64,000 nucleotides of DNA, from assembly GCA_002803225.1 (NCBI GenBank), contig NXFV01002038.1:46459-110458 (forward strand). The letters run 5' to 3'. Origin of the DNA: Gamarada debralockiae (lineage: Eukaryota > Ascomycota > Leotiomycetes > Helotiales > Hyphodiscaceae). Under the pieces are notes generated by a model that had not been told where the DNA came from, did no database searches, and saw only the letters and a list, made by a program, of their open reading frames with translations. Positions 34,687 through 46,519 of the stretch are shown in pieces. The number at the start of each line of letters is the position of its first letter. The first letter of the stretch is position 1. The position numbers and the translations under genes are program-made.

Positions 34687-36770
34687 TCAATGGCTCACTC
34701 CATTTTCCATGTTCTCCTTGACCAACTGCCAATACCTGACTCGGCTTTTCTCGCGGAGCGACTTTCCGTACTTGATGAACACCAAGAAGACCGACACTAC
34801 GGCTAATCCAACGAAAGCTGCAGAAATGAAGCAGTTCTGCGTCCCCATCCCCTCAAGCCACGGAGTAATTCTAATCACTACGATTAGCTCTGCAAATCCT
34901 CATCTCCATTACCAATCGGAACAAACTCACCCATAGCCAATAGCAAAACTCATCGTATTCCTCACAATGATCACTGTCGCCATGCCATCTCCGCTCATAT
35001 CTTTGTAACTATCAACGAGATAATTCACACTGAGCGTGATGCCGATGGTGTTCGCGAAGGAGAGGAGTCCCATGGCGAAGATAAGCCCGAACCATTGAAC
35101 TTTGTATGCGGCGCCGACACCCCAGAGGACCAAGGCTCCAGGGATGACAATGATGTTTGCTGCGAAGAGCCAGAGACGCTGTTCTGGTTCCATGATGCCA
35201 CCGTTTCGGCGAGCGAGTTTGATTGTTAGCCAGTCGCTGAAGCGACCTGTGAATGCGGCGCTGATGAGGAAAGCATCAGTCAAGGCAAAGCCTTAGGAGT
35301 GTATTTTGGGAGGAACTCACGCAAGCGCTGTGCCGATTAAACAAGCCACGTAGCTTAGGCCCACCATGGAAGAGCTGGAAAACGTTAGAATATTATTCGG
35401 TCGTTACTGCAATACAATTGAAGTGACTGACCTGAAGTTATATGGAGGGCCGCCAAGAATGACCGAGGCAGTCGCATTCATGACGTTAAACCAGATGAGA
35501 TATGAGCCATAAGAGAAACTTTGCTGATATTAGTCACTCTTCTTTTCGACTTGAGAAATAGTTGAAATCAATGTTTACTTACCCTGCATAGAACACGACC
35601 GGCCAGCCAAGAAAGAGCAATTGTCTCTGGACTCGGTGAAGAAGTCTATTCGGCCTTGGAGCATCCCACAAAGCCATCTTTTGAACAAAGGTCTTCTTGG
35701 TGTAGACTTGTCCAACAGCCGTATCCGGAGACCCAACTGAGGTTTTCACCCCAGAACTCTTCTCCTCATCTGTTGCAGCGATACTTCCTGCTGGAGAAGT
35801 CTCCACGGCTTCGATGACGCCAACAGTCTTTCTGTCATAGTTGGTCTCCTCCATGAAAAAGAAGAGAAAGATGAACGCAAAGGCAAGGAAAATTGCAGGC
35901 CAGTAAAACACCCACTTCCAGCCCTGATAGTCGTTGATGAACCCGCAGATCACGGGGGCGAAGTAGTTGCTTCCGGCTAAAAAGAACGCGTAGAAGGCCA
36001 TGTATGTGCCACGCTGATGTATGAAGTACTGCACAATTTGTCAGAAATTCTCTTCGTATGGAAAGATTGAAAGGAAAAGTTTTATACCACGTCTGTGACT
36101 GAGACCTCTGGCAACGCTTCAATGGGTGCAGCGAAAAATCCTCCAAGAATGTTCTTCGCGATCCATTGTCCATTGCCTAAAGCATACGGTCCCCACATCG
36201 TCAAGGCCTATGGAGATTGTTAGTTTTCAGTTGCTTTTGGGATATGCCGACTCACAAGCGTGGCCAAGACCGAGATGAGGTATGTTGGTCGTTTGCCATA
36301 TTGCAAAGCAAAAGGTTGCCAGAAGAGCAAGCCCCATCCGCAGAGGAGAAACAGATACCCAGTCCCTGCATTCAAGTCCGAAACTGGTGCCAGTTAGTTC
36401 GTCCCCTCGAATAAGTCAAAATTTGAATGAGGACTTACCACTCAAGCCAGTTGCATCCGAGAGCGGCACCAGGACAGAATAGACCACAGATCCTGCAATA
36501 CCGACGAACGAAGTGTACCTACAGATGAAGTAAGTATATGCGACATAGAGAATTGAGACTCACATACACTGCTAGGCATAAGGTGGAGAGAGCCTTGCGT
36601 CGTGGTGACCAATTCAACGGATCATCAGGATCATCTGATGGGGTAGGGATGAGCACGATCTCTTTATTGCCTTTAGAGTGCTTTGTCGTCATGTTGTGCT
36701 CGAGGTCGACCAAGTGAAAGGTCCCAGGGATGACATTCTCGTCGATCATTCCCGAGTTAGAGTGAACCAT
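34687..36770 (-). pseudogene. MFS drug:H+ antiporter-like transporter with a one-base frameshift
   Basis: A 12-helix major facilitator, about 537 aa if the frame is kept. Exons: 36770-36568, 36519-36439, 36365-36256, 36207-36088, 36028-35583, 35518-35432, 35374-35321, 35260-34931 and 34870-34687. Family marks include DPDDPLNWSPRRKALSTL before helix 1, [20 protein letters not shown], a GTYMAFYAFFLAGSNYFAP segment and the central PRPNRLLHRV motif. In exon 2 the expected order SVVY-SVLVPLSDATGLS is disturbed: around 36480 one extra base creates TAA directly after GSVV and shifts the frame; all other exon joins are clean. The damage is either a real inactivating change or a sequence error. Substrate unknown; relatives transport toxins or metabolites. 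Confidence 0.75.
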
Positions 36771-37568
36771 GACTTTAGTAATGCTTCGACGGCAGCGTAA
36801 ATTCAAACTAGAGAGAGATAGGAATTTGGGACAAGACAAACATACCGCAGTGCCGTACTTGTACTGAAGACAGTAACTTCCGTTTCAAAGATGGGGTACG
36901 TTATCATTCAACCACTTATCCCCCACATGCTATAAATGCACGCTATCAAAGATAACATGCGGCTGGTATCAGGAAGCACTGACGTCGCATAAGAAATATG
37001 GAGACTCCATCCCACTCTTGCCAAGACTTTCCCCCTTTCTGGACTTTACCGACTTATTCCCGGGTTGAAAACACGCTACTTCAAAGATTGCCACCCACGA
37101 CCTCATTCAATGAAGAGGGGTGGAATGGATATATCAGGTTCGCGCGCAAACTTCTCTGGTTGGCTACGTTTAAGAACATGAACCGTGCTGAGACTTCGCT
37201 CCGGTCAACTCTACGAGTTTAACTTTAATAATGTATAAGCACGACTGTCAGGTATTTTGGGACAGGACCTGAATTTGAATTTTCCGTAGGTTCAAAAAGA
37301 AAATTTGTGAAGTTATGGCGAAGTCCTGGAGCGTGTGAGGCCTCGTTCTTTGAAGTGATGATGCCCAGAGGTGCGATGTCATGCACATTACGGACTGATT
37401 TCCAGCCTAAACTCAAAAATGAAAACCAATCTCTCGTCGAGCTCTAAACAGCACATCCAGGACAAAGATATTATACGCTTCCTAGATGAAAATTGTTCGT
37501 ATGTGAAATGGCCATGAAATATCAGCCTCCTTGCCAGGATTTCCCTCGACTGCTGAGACCGTTCCCAA
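36771..37568. other. Intergenic region, no supported gene
   Basis: About 800 bp between the upstream side of the MFS gene and the end of the sugar transporter gene. A plus frame at 36998-37222 has no domain or splice context. Confidence 0.4.
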
Positions 37569-39772
37569 TCAAAATTCCGTAGTGTTATTGTCATTCAAGT
37601 CTTTCGCATTGATTCGTTCCCTTCTCGCGTTGTCTTCCATGTTCGCCCTGTCTTTGAAAACTTCGTCCATCTGCTCAAGCGTTCGTCCTTTAGTCTCCGG
37701 GATGAAGAGATACGTCCATGCAAAGGATAATAAACAAAACACTGCAAAGAATACATAGGCACCAAACCCGGTATTCTGGACAAGCGGAGGAGTGATCAAC
37801 CCAACGATGAAGTTATTCAGCCAGTCTGTGTGCGTCAGTAAATGTTTCCGTGGGTCCATTGACGTTCTCGTGACTTACTTGAGCAGGTAGAAATGGCCAC
37901 TCCTTTTGCTCGAAGAGACGACGGGAAAATCTCAGCGGGCATCGCCCATGGAACAGGACCCCAACTTGCTCCAAAGGATATCATGTAGAAAATGAGAAAT
38001 GCGACACTAGTCCAGCCTTCGGGGCGGTGAGATGGCCAATCGTTGGAGAACTTGGCAACAAAAATGGCGATAATCAGGTGTGACAAGAACATTCCCACGC
38101 TTCCCCAAAGCAAGATTGTTCGTCTACCAAACCGATCCAAGGTCCAAAGGCTGGTTACAACTCCGATGAGCTGCGTTATGTTCAGTACTCCTGACATGAT
38201 CAGTTGCATTGAATGATCCAGGCCCATTGTTCTACTCGTAATTTAATCAGCACTTGAAGAGGAATGAGGATTTTAGTGAACTGACCCAAATAGAGTTGGT
38301 GAATAGTAGATCAACGCATTGATTCCGACGAACTGGAAAACTGTCAAAATAGGTCCTTGAAGTCGTACTTGATCACCTGCCTGTTGGAAGAACATCAGTC
38401 CAGCTCCAATGTGTGTCCTTCTCCAACAACCCGGCTTAAAGCAATCCGCCCAAGACGCAAATTCTAGCTTAAGTCTGTTTGTCTTTGTCTTTGTCCCTAA
38501 CTTCGGATGTCGCTCTGCCATTACCTCCGTTTGAAATGTCGTCTCAGCGATAATATCGTTCCATTCCTGTCGCACTCTTCGATCAGATACAGGGAGCTGC
38601 CGCAGTTTGGCTATATTCACTAGTGCCTCGTCGTTCCTTCCCTTAGATGCCAGCCATCGAGGTGAGAATGGCAGCAAAAACGCCCCAGCTCCCAAAACCA
38701 GACCAGGAACTATTTGAATCAAAAATGGCAGCTGCCACGACCATTCCGACTTTATGTATTGTGTCCCGTATGTGATCCAGAAGGACACGATGATGCCAAA
38801 AACGATGCTGAATTCTTCAAAGACCAGGAGAGACCCACGAATCTCGGGTGGTGCGATTTCGGAGATATAAAGAGGGATCACCATGCTGAGCCTAAGACAC
38901 TGTTAACGACGTTTTGAAAACTAAACACTGGCTCATCACTTACATTCCAATTCCAGTTCCACCAATGAAACGGGCCACGACAAGCATGGTATAGTCTCTC
39001 GAAGCAACCTGGATTGTTGAACCCAGAGTGAATACACAGACTGCCACAAAAATAGAGTATTTGCGAGATATCTTGTCTGCAATCCATCCTTGATTGAAAG
39101 CACCTACACAAATAAGGCATGATCAGTATTCAGCATTCGAGAGATCACGGAAGGATTCACCTATAAGTGCTCCAAGTTCGATCATGCCAGTCATGAGACC
39201 CTTGTAGAACCCTCCGCCTAATGCAGTTGCCGAAACTTCTGGGAATCGATCGAGGAATTGGGGCATTACGAGAATCTGCAAAATCTCAGAATCAGCATAT
39301 ACTTAATAAGGAAAGAATGATAGAGCCGAGAGAGCTTCGGGAGTTCCGACACCGTATTCTACTCAAAAGATATCCATTTCCGAGTAGAATTTGGGAGTAG
39401 AACTCGCGAATTGACAGGAAAGGGAAAATAATTGACTCCAAAATTTACTTACGACCGAAACGACCCCTTGACTAAAAGTTCCGTCAGCTGTGGAAGGTAG
39501 CACAAGTTGGGAGAACATACTCGTAGCCGAAAAGCATGCCCCCTATTGCGGAGAAAGCAGCACAAAGTGCAACATAGCGGGAAGAAAAAATCCCTCGGAA
39601 ACCTTACCAGGGATGAGCATAGAGCAAGAACAGAGATGAGAGAAGTGAAAGAGAACATACCTGATGGCCCATAAGGCTCAATGGGCATCTCTGTTGAAAC
39701 CATATTCTCGGCATGAACAGGCAAGATGCTGAGGTCTTTGCTGGCGTACTTTTCGGTACTTGTTGACTGCAT
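37569..39772 (-). CDS. MFS sugar (hexose-type) transporter
   Basis: Plasma-membrane sugar:proton symporter. Nine exons: 39772-39661, 39602-39521, 39471-39453, 39275-39161, 39103-38944, 38891-38381, 38332-38286, 38231-37879 and 37825-37569; about 551 aa. Family signatures: GMLFGYDQGVVSV, ARFIGGTGIGML followed by PLYISEIAPPEIRGSL, the SPRWLASKGR loop, FFQQFVGINALIYYSPTLFG, DRFGRRTILLWGS, WAMPAEIFPSSLRAKGVAIS and IPETKGRTLEQMDEVF. A 19-nt micro-exon (39471-39453) is required. The stretch 38380-38333 must be removed to give QQFVGIN, and it starts GC rather than GT (AG/GCAGGT), so a GC-AG intron is likely; if kept, 16 extra residues enter helix 7 in frame. Divergent from a transcription factor gene at 40491. 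Confidence 0.9.
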
Positions 39773-40490
39773 TTTGACAGACGGGAGTTCAAGAGCTCTT
39801 GAGCTTCTTTGGTCTCCTGAAAAGGATGTAGAAGTGGATGAAGACCCGCCTTATATAGAGCTTCATTGGTAGCTGGACAAGGGAGAAAGCGAAAACAGAG
39901 ATTAATCCCGTTGTCTCTTGGTGTAGCCAGTTGGAAACATGAGTCAGAGACATGTCGATTACCGTCAATCCCCGCAAGTGTAGAGGATTCTGGGGTATTT
40001 GCGGGGTCAGACGCATTACCGCTTCCATAGAAAATGGCTGAAGTTAACTTCTCGTGGATTACAAAAGAGGGTTAACATGTATTGAGAAATATCGGGCGAA
40101 CAATGACCGATTTTGAAAGGTGGGTCGGGCCACAGCGCACGGGCATTGCAGGGTCCACTAAAACCCCTCAAATTACCCCGCCTTCCGTTTTCGTCTCTTT
40201 AGGAAATTCTCGCAAATTAATGCGTGCCAATAGTGGGGTCAGCGAATAGGCATGCCACAGCGCTTTTCGCTGCCAGTTTCACCTTCCCTTTCTGCCTTTC
40301 GAGGCAGCTCTCGCCGTAACATCGGCCTTGCCACTATCAAGAGCTCTCGCAGAATTTCTCAATACCTTCTATTCTTGTTCATAAAGGCAACAACTCCCGT
40401 CAATTTGTGCTCTCTATTCTAAAATCAGGTATCCCTACATTTATCAAAAGCATCAAAATAATACTCGTCGTCTTGTTAATATTGTTCAAT
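39773..40490. promoter_or_regulatory. Shared divergent upstream region of the sugar transporter and Zn2Cys6 factor
   Basis: 718 bp between divergent starts. Two CCCCGCC/CCCCGC-like GC-rich strings occur (near 39970 and 40170); CCCCGC-type strings can be CreA/Mig-like sites, but this is only suggestive. Confidence 0.4.
39849..39859 (-). promoter_or_regulatory. TATA-like element of the sugar transporter gene
   Basis: The minus strand reads CTATATAAGG about 80 bp upstream of the start codon at 39772, a good TATA-box match by sequence and spacing. Confidence 0.5.
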
Positions 40491-42778
40491 ATGGGGAAAG
40501 AGGAGCCTCGGAGGATCCACTGTTGTAAAGTAGAGGAACTTTTCCCGACACAACTCCTAGTTCTCTGTCTTCGTTGATGCTTTGATATCACTGACGTTTG
40601 ATTAGACGTGCCGCGTTCGGCATCTCAAATGTACTGTAATAGGAGTGCCTTGCGAGATTGGCCGGCTTGTTGACCCTTGGTTCAATTGCAGGTGATGATT
40701 TAGAGCCCAAGTGCTCTAACTGTACCCTCGCCAATCACGAGTGTATACGGAAATCCAATATTCGATTTCGGCATACGACAAAGTTAACTATTTTCCTGAG
40801 GTTCTTCATCACGCCGTTCAATCATTGACGTACTTGTTTGCAGGCCATCGATTGTAGCAAGCCGTAGTGCACACATATCCACTCGGAAAGGCAAATTCCA
40901 ATTTCGAGCCGATCAAAAATGGCTGAGAAGTTCTAATCGCGGTAGATATACCTTTCTAGTTTGCATTGTAAAGAATCCACCGAATCTGACTACCAAATTT
41001 CCATGAAGCAGTGCGTTTCGTGGACGAGACTCAGGATGTCCAGGATATTTACGGAGCCGAAGATGAGACGGGAACTAGAGGTGGTCCAAAAGAAATCCCT
41101 CTGGTCCAGGGAGCAGATGAAGAGCTTGTCTCCAGCGAGCCCCCCGACTGCTTCATCTCCACAATACCCTCACACCACAAGGAAAACAAATACCGCGGTA
41201 TACCTCCCGACTCTTCACTTCATGGCGGCGAAGTGTCATTGCTTCTGGGGTCGGCGGAGTTGCTGGTTGGCGCAACAGAAGGATTTGATGATTCGAATGA
41301 CGTCCACACAGAGACAATCACAACTTCGAACGCGCAGTACTCGACCGACATTGAAAATCCGGCATTTCCCCTCAAGAATGAACAAGAAATTCAATTGATG
41401 AGGCACTACATCGATCATATGTGTCGTTGGGTAAGCAACTTTCCTCCCAACCGACAGGGTTGAAAATCCGGCGAAATATTTACGACCCGGAAGAGGCTTC
41501 AAAAGAGATATCAAGTGACATTGAGTCAAAAACGAATGCTAATTTTTGTGTGTTATAGTTTGACCTCTGTGACATCAATGCCCAGCACTTCGCAATTGAA
41601 GTTCCGAGAAGAGCAATAACGTGCCCCACGTTGCTCAACGCGATATTTGCGGTCTCCTCTAGACACCTCAGTGTTACTAGGAAATTTGATCAATACGCGT
41701 CGGATCGATATCACCAGGAGTGTCTCAAGCGTTTGGCAACCATTGCTGGTGATGATGTCTCAATCATGAACGATGACTTACTGGCGGCTACAATTCTGCT
41801 TCGAACATTGGAAGAGTTAGACGGTACGTATTATCTATTCGAGATTTGTCTCTTTCAAAAGTTGGCTGACTTCTTTTGCCCTCAAAGTTCCACTAGTAGG
41901 GACAGACTTCCAAGGCCATCTTTTAGGAATCCAAGTATTTATGAACGCCCAAGAGCCGTCTTCGATTTCGAGTGGATTGCGACAAGCATCGTTCTGGGTA
42001 GGCTTGAGACAGGAAATTTATATCGCCTTTGTCAACCAACGGCCTGTTAAAATGAATCTGGAGCATAGCTTCATTGATCAATCGCTTGGTCCGGCAGATG
42101 ACAACACTTGGGCGAATAGAATAATCGTCAACTGTGCCAAGATTACGCAATTCTGCTTCGGCGAAGACGAGCGCAGGATGCACAGCTATGAAGAGCTTGA
42201 AGAATACGACACAAAATGGCGAGAGTCCAGGCCGATATCTTTTTTGCCAGTCTCACGCCGATCACCAAATCCAGCACTTGGAGAGGTGTTTCCGGAAATC
42301 ATTTATTTGAATCATGCCGTTGGTCAGTTAAGAGCTTTCAACCTCGGATTTGATTCAAAATTGCTCACATGAGACAGTGATCGGAATTCTGCATGGGATC
42401 TTTGCTCGTGTTCTGCTGATGTGCCACAACCCCAAATTCCCTCGAATTGGGCCTGGCCACAGGAAGGCACTTCAACAGATGGAAGTCAGAATTATGTCCT
42501 TGTAATTGATTTACCAAGATACAACTAACTTAGTGCAGAAAGAAATCAAATCACAGATAAAGGAGCTGTGTGGGATAGCTCTATCGAATCGTCGGACTAT
42601 TCCTGGAATGTTCACTGCATCAATGGGAATCACAATGTGTGGAGATCGATTTACGGAACGTTCTGAACAGAAAGCACTACTTGAAGTTCTTAGAAAGACG
42701 GAATCAGATCATGCGTGGCCGACGGCTACGGCACAAACACACCTGAAGAAGGCTTGGGGTTGGGACGATGATGATTAA
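40491..42778 (+). pseudogene. Zn2Cys6 factor with Fungal_trans_2 (PF11951, ARCA-like) region, one-base defect at a splice donor
   Basis: Exons: 40491-40529, 40606-40635, 40692-40782, 40844-40941, 41012-41430, 41559-41823, 41888-42322, 42378-42484 and 42539-42778. The zinc cluster is split over the first three exons (HCCKTCRVRHLKC, then KCSNCTLANHEC). The remainder reads FVDETQDVQDIYGAEDE, EIQLMRHYIDHMCRW and long helices of the ARCA-like family, and ends in GWDDDD. The join of exons 2 and 3 is out of frame by one base: the sequence ACT|GTAATAGG would work as ACTG|GTAATAGG, so one G seems lost at the donor. Everything downstream is intact. It is either a recently inactivated gene or a base-call error. 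Divergent from the sugar transporter. Confidence 0.72.
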
Positions 42779-43224
42779 AGTAATAAAGGCATTAATATCT
42801 CAATGCCACCTCGTTTTTGATGTTACGAGAAAACTTCTCTACTCACATTTGAACGTCAAAGTTCACTGAGGGTCATTTCCCCAACCTCCTTAGCTCCTCG
42901 AACAAGCCTAGTTGGGTGAGCTAACCGTTACGTGAAATAGCACAAATGACGGGAGCCTTGCAGTTGAAAATTATAGTCAGAGCTAAGTGAATTGCGCAAC
43001 TGGAGAAATCGAATCTAAATGCACTACCGACACTGATTGGTTGTGAATATGACTTGTGTGAAACCAGCCTGCCCCTGGCCGAGGCTGTTATTACACGCAT
43101 GCTGCCTGGAAAATACAGAACAACTTCCTGTTTCTTATTTCATCATTACATCCAAAACAGCGAACGCGGAATAGCGAGCAATGAACTGACAAGATGAACT
43201 CTGCCATGGAGAAGGAGAGAGTTC
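42779..43224. other. Intergenic region, nothing recognised
   Basis: About 450 bp downstream of the Zn2Cys6 gene. No gene seen; the final part may include unreadable remnants of the HET relic that follows. Confidence 0.4.
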
Positions 43225-43483
43225 GAGATCTTATCGAGCATTTCGACGAGGCTACGAACCAAATCGGTTCATCATATCCGAGAAAGGGTATATGCGACTC
43301 GCACCACCTGAACGTCAAGAACGTGATGACGTAGCTGTGTTATTTGGTGGTGATGTTCCGTTTGCGTTAAAGAGGTGTCCGGTAGATGTCGAAGAGTTGG
43401 AGTTGGTTGGTGAGGCCCACGCGCAAGGCGTCAGGAAGGAGAGGTTATGCATCTCCTTGATGCCGGAACACTTAGAGTCATAA
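43225..43483 (+). pseudogene. C-terminal relic of a heterokaryon-incompatibility (HET) type protein
   Basis: One frame reads NRFIISEKGYMRLAPPERQE, then DDVAVLFGGDVPFALKR and ELELVGEAHAQGV before a stop at 43481-43483. This follows the conserved C-terminal order of fungal HET proteins (R-F-x-x-T/S-x-x-G-Y-x-x-L-x-P, then G-D-x-V-x-x-L-x-G-G-x-x-P-x-x-L-R, then L-V-G-E-A/S-x-x-x-G). The upstream HET domain itself is not found in any frame nearby, so only the end of a former gene remains. Confidence 0.6.
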
Positions 43484-45294
43484 TTCCGGATTGCATAGTG
43501 TTTTTTGTATTAATCGTCAGTCAAGAGAATGATGGGATACTAGAGAGAAACTTGCGGCTTACCCATTGTTCCACGAATTTTCCAAAGCCGACACCCTTCG
43601 TGTTGGTACGAAAAAGGGGAAGTTCTCTTCAGCTTATTATTATTGTACTCGATCATACTTTCTTTATTTCCTTTCAGGAGGTATATTGGCTATCGCTGTG
43701 AACGACCACAGGCACAGGTTTCCAACCTGGCCCTCGGATAGGCATAGGAAATGCGTTTCCGGATCATCGTATCATGTAGGAATTGCAATAGCTGGAAAAG
43801 AGACTTTCCGAGGACCGGGGACGAATGGCCATTTTGGCTCTCTATATTTGTATTGATTTTGTAGAGTTTGTCCGCAAATTGAGGTAGAGGTAGTTGCATT
43901 TTCTCTGCTGTTGAACAGAGGACACCGTTGCGATCATGCCGAATTGGAACGCCGCCGATGCAGGGGCTGATAAATTGCTATTAGCGAACAGAATACCAAC
44001 TCTGTTCTTGCTTATTCATCGAACAAAGTCCGGAATCTTACGACTTGTTAATGAGATTATCTCAAAAGTCGATGTCCAATCGCATTCTGAAGTTAGATAT
44101 GCAAGTCATGGCAGTGAGACGCGATCATTCGACGATTCCCCTTTAGGAGTCCGGATAAAATTCAGGGTTTGAGCTAAACCCCGTAGGGCCGATTAGCGAG
44201 TTTAGAAGCCCCCAACTGACTAAAACTCCGACCCCGAGCTTGAATAACATCGTTCCTTTCACCCCACCACTGACGACCCCCAAAGGCCCTGGTACTTAGT
44301 AGTGCCCCTTTCGAAGGCTCTATTTCACGTTTGCGGTGGGAAGCATAGTAAGTTGCGATACACTGTTGATGTTTCGAAGTTCGTGCCCCAAGACTGTTTC
44401 CGTGAGGCGGGGTACGGTCACTCACATTGGAATCAATTATTATTAGGCTTGAAGCCAAAGCAGCTTCGGTGTCCTCCCAAGCTTTGTTCCTAGCTTCTTA
44501 CCCCGCGAATGGGGGCCGTTCGCACGGCCACACACCCTCCCGTTAAAATGGAGCATGAGGGATGATTTCGGGCGTTACTCGGCGCTATGCAAACGTTTTT
44601 CTGGCCATCGAGAAAGATCATGACCCCTGAAATTTAGATCAGACGATCGGAAATAGCTACATGACCGCGCCGAGCTTCCCATCCACCAGATCTAACTAGT
44701 CACAGTTATGCTTAATTGAAGCTAGCTTGTTAATCTCATGATCACTATGGGAGGACCCTTCGGTAATCTATCCCCTTGCAGTCCAGCGGTTCCTGCATTA
44801 GGGGCGCCTAATATTTGAGTTCTTCTTTCTCATTCGCCCGTCCTGTCCTCATGTCCTGGTCATCCACGTTGGCAGAAGTCTGTCAACTGTTCTTCCAGAA
44901 TCTCGAACGGCATATCTTTCCCTTCCTGCGATAGACCACTCTTTAAGACCTCTAACGCTACACCTAGAAGTTGCCCCCTGGGAGGGGCAACTGGGGGACA
45001 GCGGACTGGGAGCATTTGGGGTGACTTGTCATCGGTTTACCCTTCTTTTGATGTAGCAATACCACGTTACTATCTCCGGCATATCGAATGGTATGTCGAG
45101 ATTAATATTGACGTGCCTATTTGGGCCTTCTCCGTGGTCCAAGATTTACTACGGGCCATTTGTCGTTCAAGATGATGAACTGTCTTGCTCCATGGCCCTC
45201 ACTTGTTCTCGGGATTTCGGCATATCTCCAGTGCCTTTTATCTGGGACTTCGGTCTTGAGAGATTCTGGAATGCATTCAGTGTTGTCCACACGA
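43484..45294. other. Long intergenic stretch without supported genes
   Basis: About 1.8 kb. Frames at 43566-43856, 43936-44172 and 44174-44458 have no domain, start context or splice support. Base composition is ordinary, so it does not look like a RIP-degraded repeat. Confidence 0.45.
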
Positions 45295-45302
45295 CTATAT
45301 AA
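45295..45302 (+). promoter_or_regulatory. TATA-like element of the GH16 gene
   Basis: CTATATAA-type sequence about 170 bp upstream of the start codon at 45472; spacing allows a 5' untranslated leader of roughly 130 nt. Inference only. Confidence 0.4.
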
Positions 45303-45471
45303 TCAGGTAGTCTCCCAGTGTTCCAAAACTTTTGGCCCCATCCACTTCGACACTCCTTCAACTTCACCTGTATATATTTTCCAACTGCACATATTCAATC
45401 TCAGAGCCAACTTAGTTACTCCTTCCTTTTCTATCAACCTTGTCGTATATATTTTAAAAGCAACTCGCACC

Positions 45472-46519
45472 ATGTCACCTATCACTTCTCTCCTGCCGCT
45501 TGCTCTCCTATACCTCCCTACCATTAATGCTCTTGCTGCAAATATCTCTGGCACCTACCAGCAGTATGCAGCCGCAGGCTACAGCCTCGTGGACACCTAC
45601 GACTCAGGAAACTTCTTCTCTAACTTCAACTTCTACACCGGAAGTGACCCCACCCACGGATATGTCTCATACCAATCTCAGTCAGCTGCCCAATCGGAAG
45701 GTCTCATCAATACCAATAATGGTCAAATCTACATGGGTGTAGACCACACTACTGTCAACCCGTCAGCAGGCCGTGCATCTGTGCGAGTCTCCTCCAACCA
45801 GGCGTACACCCACGGCCTCTTCATTGCGGATATCGCTCACATGCCAGGCTCTATATGTGGCGTGTGGCCAGCGTTTTGGCTCTTCGGCCCTAACTGGCCT
45901 AACTCGGGAGAGATCGATGTTATTGAAGGTGTCAACCTCGCTGGCACTGATACCATTACTTTGCACACAGCAGCTGGATGCACTATCAATACCGCAGGTT
46001 CTCAAGCTGGAACTGTTTTGCAGAATTCCAACTGCAATGCTGACAATGCCAACACTGGTTGCGGAGTGACTACCACAACCGCAAATGCCTATGGCAATGG
46101 ATTCAACAATATCGGAGGAGGCGTGTACGCTATGCAATGGGAGAGCTCTGGAGTTTACGTGTGGTTCTTCCCACGCGGTTCTATTCCATCAGACATCACC
46201 AACGGGGCTCCCGTGACTGGAAACTGGGGACTTCCCATCGTGGCTTTCAATGGAGGAAGCTCCTGCAACATCGACAGCTTCTTTGCCAACGAGAACATTG
46301 TATTTGATACCACTTTCTGCGGCGACGTAAGTTTTCCCCAAAATTCAACTGTGTCCCAAGAAACAAATTCTCACTGTAGCACAGTGGGCCGGTAGCGTTT
46401 GGGGAAGCAGCTCTTGCTCCAGCTTGGCCAGCACATGTCAGGCATATGTTGGAGCCAATCCGGGCGCGTTTGCCCCGGCTTACTGGCTGATTAACTCCGT
46501 CAAGGTTTATCAGTTGTGA
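45472..46519 (+). CDS. Secreted GH16 endo-1,3(4)-beta-glucanase
   Basis: Hydrolyses beta-1,3 or mixed-linked glucans outside the cell. Exons 45472-46326 and 46385-46519 (58-nt intron) give about 329 aa. A signal peptide is visible (ITSLLPLALLYLPTINALA, cleavage near residue 22). The mature part starts with YSLVDTYDSGNFFSNFNFYT, typical of fungal GH16. The catalytic motif GEIDVIEG supplies Glu147 (nucleophile), Asp149 and Glu152 (acid/base). Trp-rich substrate-binding segments (CGVWPAFWLFGPNWP) precede it. The second exon adds the last Cys-containing strand (GSSSCSSLASTCQAYVG) and ends SVKVYQL. I chose the start at 45472 because the open frame extends upstream without a signal peptide. No carbohydrate-binding module or GPI signal, so it is freely secreted. 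A CE5 esterase gene lies 1.3 kb downstream. Confidence 0.93.

Noticed and set aside
36998..37222. 74-codon plus-strand frame between two transporters
   Set aside because: No recognisable features and no splice context.
45121..45471. Upstream extension of the GH16 open frame
   Set aside because: It crosses the TATA-like element and would hide the clear signal peptide that starts at 45472.
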